Part shown: one piece after another, positions 63,604 to 64,000 of the stretch
Layout of the letters: every line of letters starts with the position of its first letter
How positions within the stretch are numbered: the stretch's first letter is position 1
Assembly: GCF_012726175.1 (NCBI RefSeq)
Contig: NZ_JAASAD010000001.1
Location: forward strand, 310,001-374,000
Length of the DNA: 64,000 nucleotides
Reading direction: 5' to 3'
Origin: Micromonospora sp. HNM0581
GTDB taxonomy: Bacteria; Actinomycetota; Actinomycetes; Mycobacteriales; Micromonosporaceae
Notes under the pieces: generated by a model
Told to the model about the DNA's origin: nothing
Database searches by the model: none
The model's input: the letters and a program-made list of their open reading frames with translations, nothing else
Program-made: the position numbers and the translations under genes

Positions 63604-64000
63604 TCAGGCGGCGACGGCGAGAGCGAGCGGCAGCACGCCGACGGCACCGGCGCGGCGGAGTTCCCGGGCCGCCATCGTCATGGTCCACCCGGAGTCGACA
63701 AGGTCGTCCACCAGTAACACCGGACCGCCCAGACCGGTGACGGCGGCGGCGACCTCGGCGGGGACGGTGAGGGTGCCGTGCAGGGTGCGTACCCGCTGTG
63801 CGCTGTTGCCACGCGACTCGTCACCGGCCACCGAACCGGTGGAGATCACCTGGCCCAGCAGCGGCAGCCGCCCGACGGCGGCGATCCGATCCGCGAGCGA
63901 ACCGACAAGCGTCGGGTGGCGCCGGGAGCTGACCGAGACCACCCCGGCCGGTCGAGTCGGCCAGGGGTCATCACCGTGCGCCCACGCCTTCAGCACCTCG
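63604..64000 (-). CDS. Partial: C-terminal phosphoribosyltransferase domain, probably of a RecQ-type helicase
   Basis: The right edge cuts this gene; only the last about 130 residues are visible and the frame is open at the edge. VLLVDDLVDSGWTMTMAARELRRAG is the PRPP-binding loop of a type I phosphoribosyltransferase fold. Many actinobacterial RecQ-like helicases end in such a domain with just this motif, so that is the favoured identity. A stand-alone phosphoribosyltransferase is the alternative. GTG 63994-63996 is internal, not a start. Confidence 0.65.
   Translation of the reverse strand, partial: EVLKAWAHGDDPWPTRPAGVVSVSSRRHPTLVGSLADRIAAVGRLPLLGQVISTGSVAGDESRGNSAQRVRTLHGTLTVPAEVAAAVTGLGGPVLLVDDLVDSGWTMTMAARELRRAGAVGVLPLALAVAA

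Overview
The window is chromosomal DNA of a high-GC actinobacterium, most likely a member of the Micromonosporaceae (Micromonospora/Salinispora type). This is inferred from GC-rich codon use, frequent GTG/TTG starts, the actinobacterial order of the rpl/rps, rpo, secE-nusG-rplK and moeZ-DUF3152-TetR-DUF3107-rhlE blocks, and protein features such as a type-Z S14 and mycothiol-type neighbours. No phage, insertion sequence, rRNA or CRISPR array was found.

Region 1 (1-28.2 kb, all minus strand) is the information-processing core. Read in transcription order from high to low coordinates it holds: tRNA-Thr, tRNA-Met, rpmG, hadA, hadB, tRNA-Trp, secE, nusG; rplK-rplA; rplJ-rplL behind an L10-type leader; rpoB-rpoC; two small membrane proteins; rpsL-rpsG-fusA-tuf; and the S10/spc cluster rpsJ-rplC-rplD-rplW-rplB-rpsS-rplV-rpsC-rplP-rpmC-rpsQ-rplN-rplX-rplE-rpsN-rpsH, which runs off the left edge. 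Many of the gaps hold long perfect hairpins or good -35/-10 pairs. The rpsJ and rpsL leaders share an identical 20-nt element. A 23-bp inverted repeat fills the rpoB-rpoC gap.

Region 2 (28.2-34.8 kb) carries a membrane GAF-GGDEF-EAL protein preceded by a 48-residue membrane or secreted peptide gene, then tRNA-Tyr, a YajQ-family protein (plus strand), an MFS transporter and the HtpX protease.

Region 3 (34.9-46.4 kb) is an incomplete, apparently second, complex I cluster: nuoB, C, H, I, J, K, L, M, N on the minus strand. It has no nuoA, D, E, F or G in the window. It is interrupted by two plus-strand oxidoreductase genes: a glutathionyl-hydroquinone-reductase-like GST and a glucose-dehydrogenase-like MDR enzyme. 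A truncated MFS transporter remnant lies beside nuoB.

Region 4 (46.8-64 kb) contains an alkyltransferase-like DNA-binding protein, proB-proA, a prenyltransferase/cyclase-fold protein, moeZ, two tandem DUF3152 putative metalloproteases, an alpha/beta hydrolase, a 919-residue disordered protein, a TetR regulator, DUF3107, a DEAD-box RNA helicase behind a sigma-R-like promoter, a methyltransferase, an HTH regulator, a histidine-rich membrane protein, and the 3' end of a phosphoribosyltransferase-domain protein (probably a RecQ-type helicase) cut by the right edge.

All homology statements rest on recognition of motifs in the translated sequence. No database search was run.
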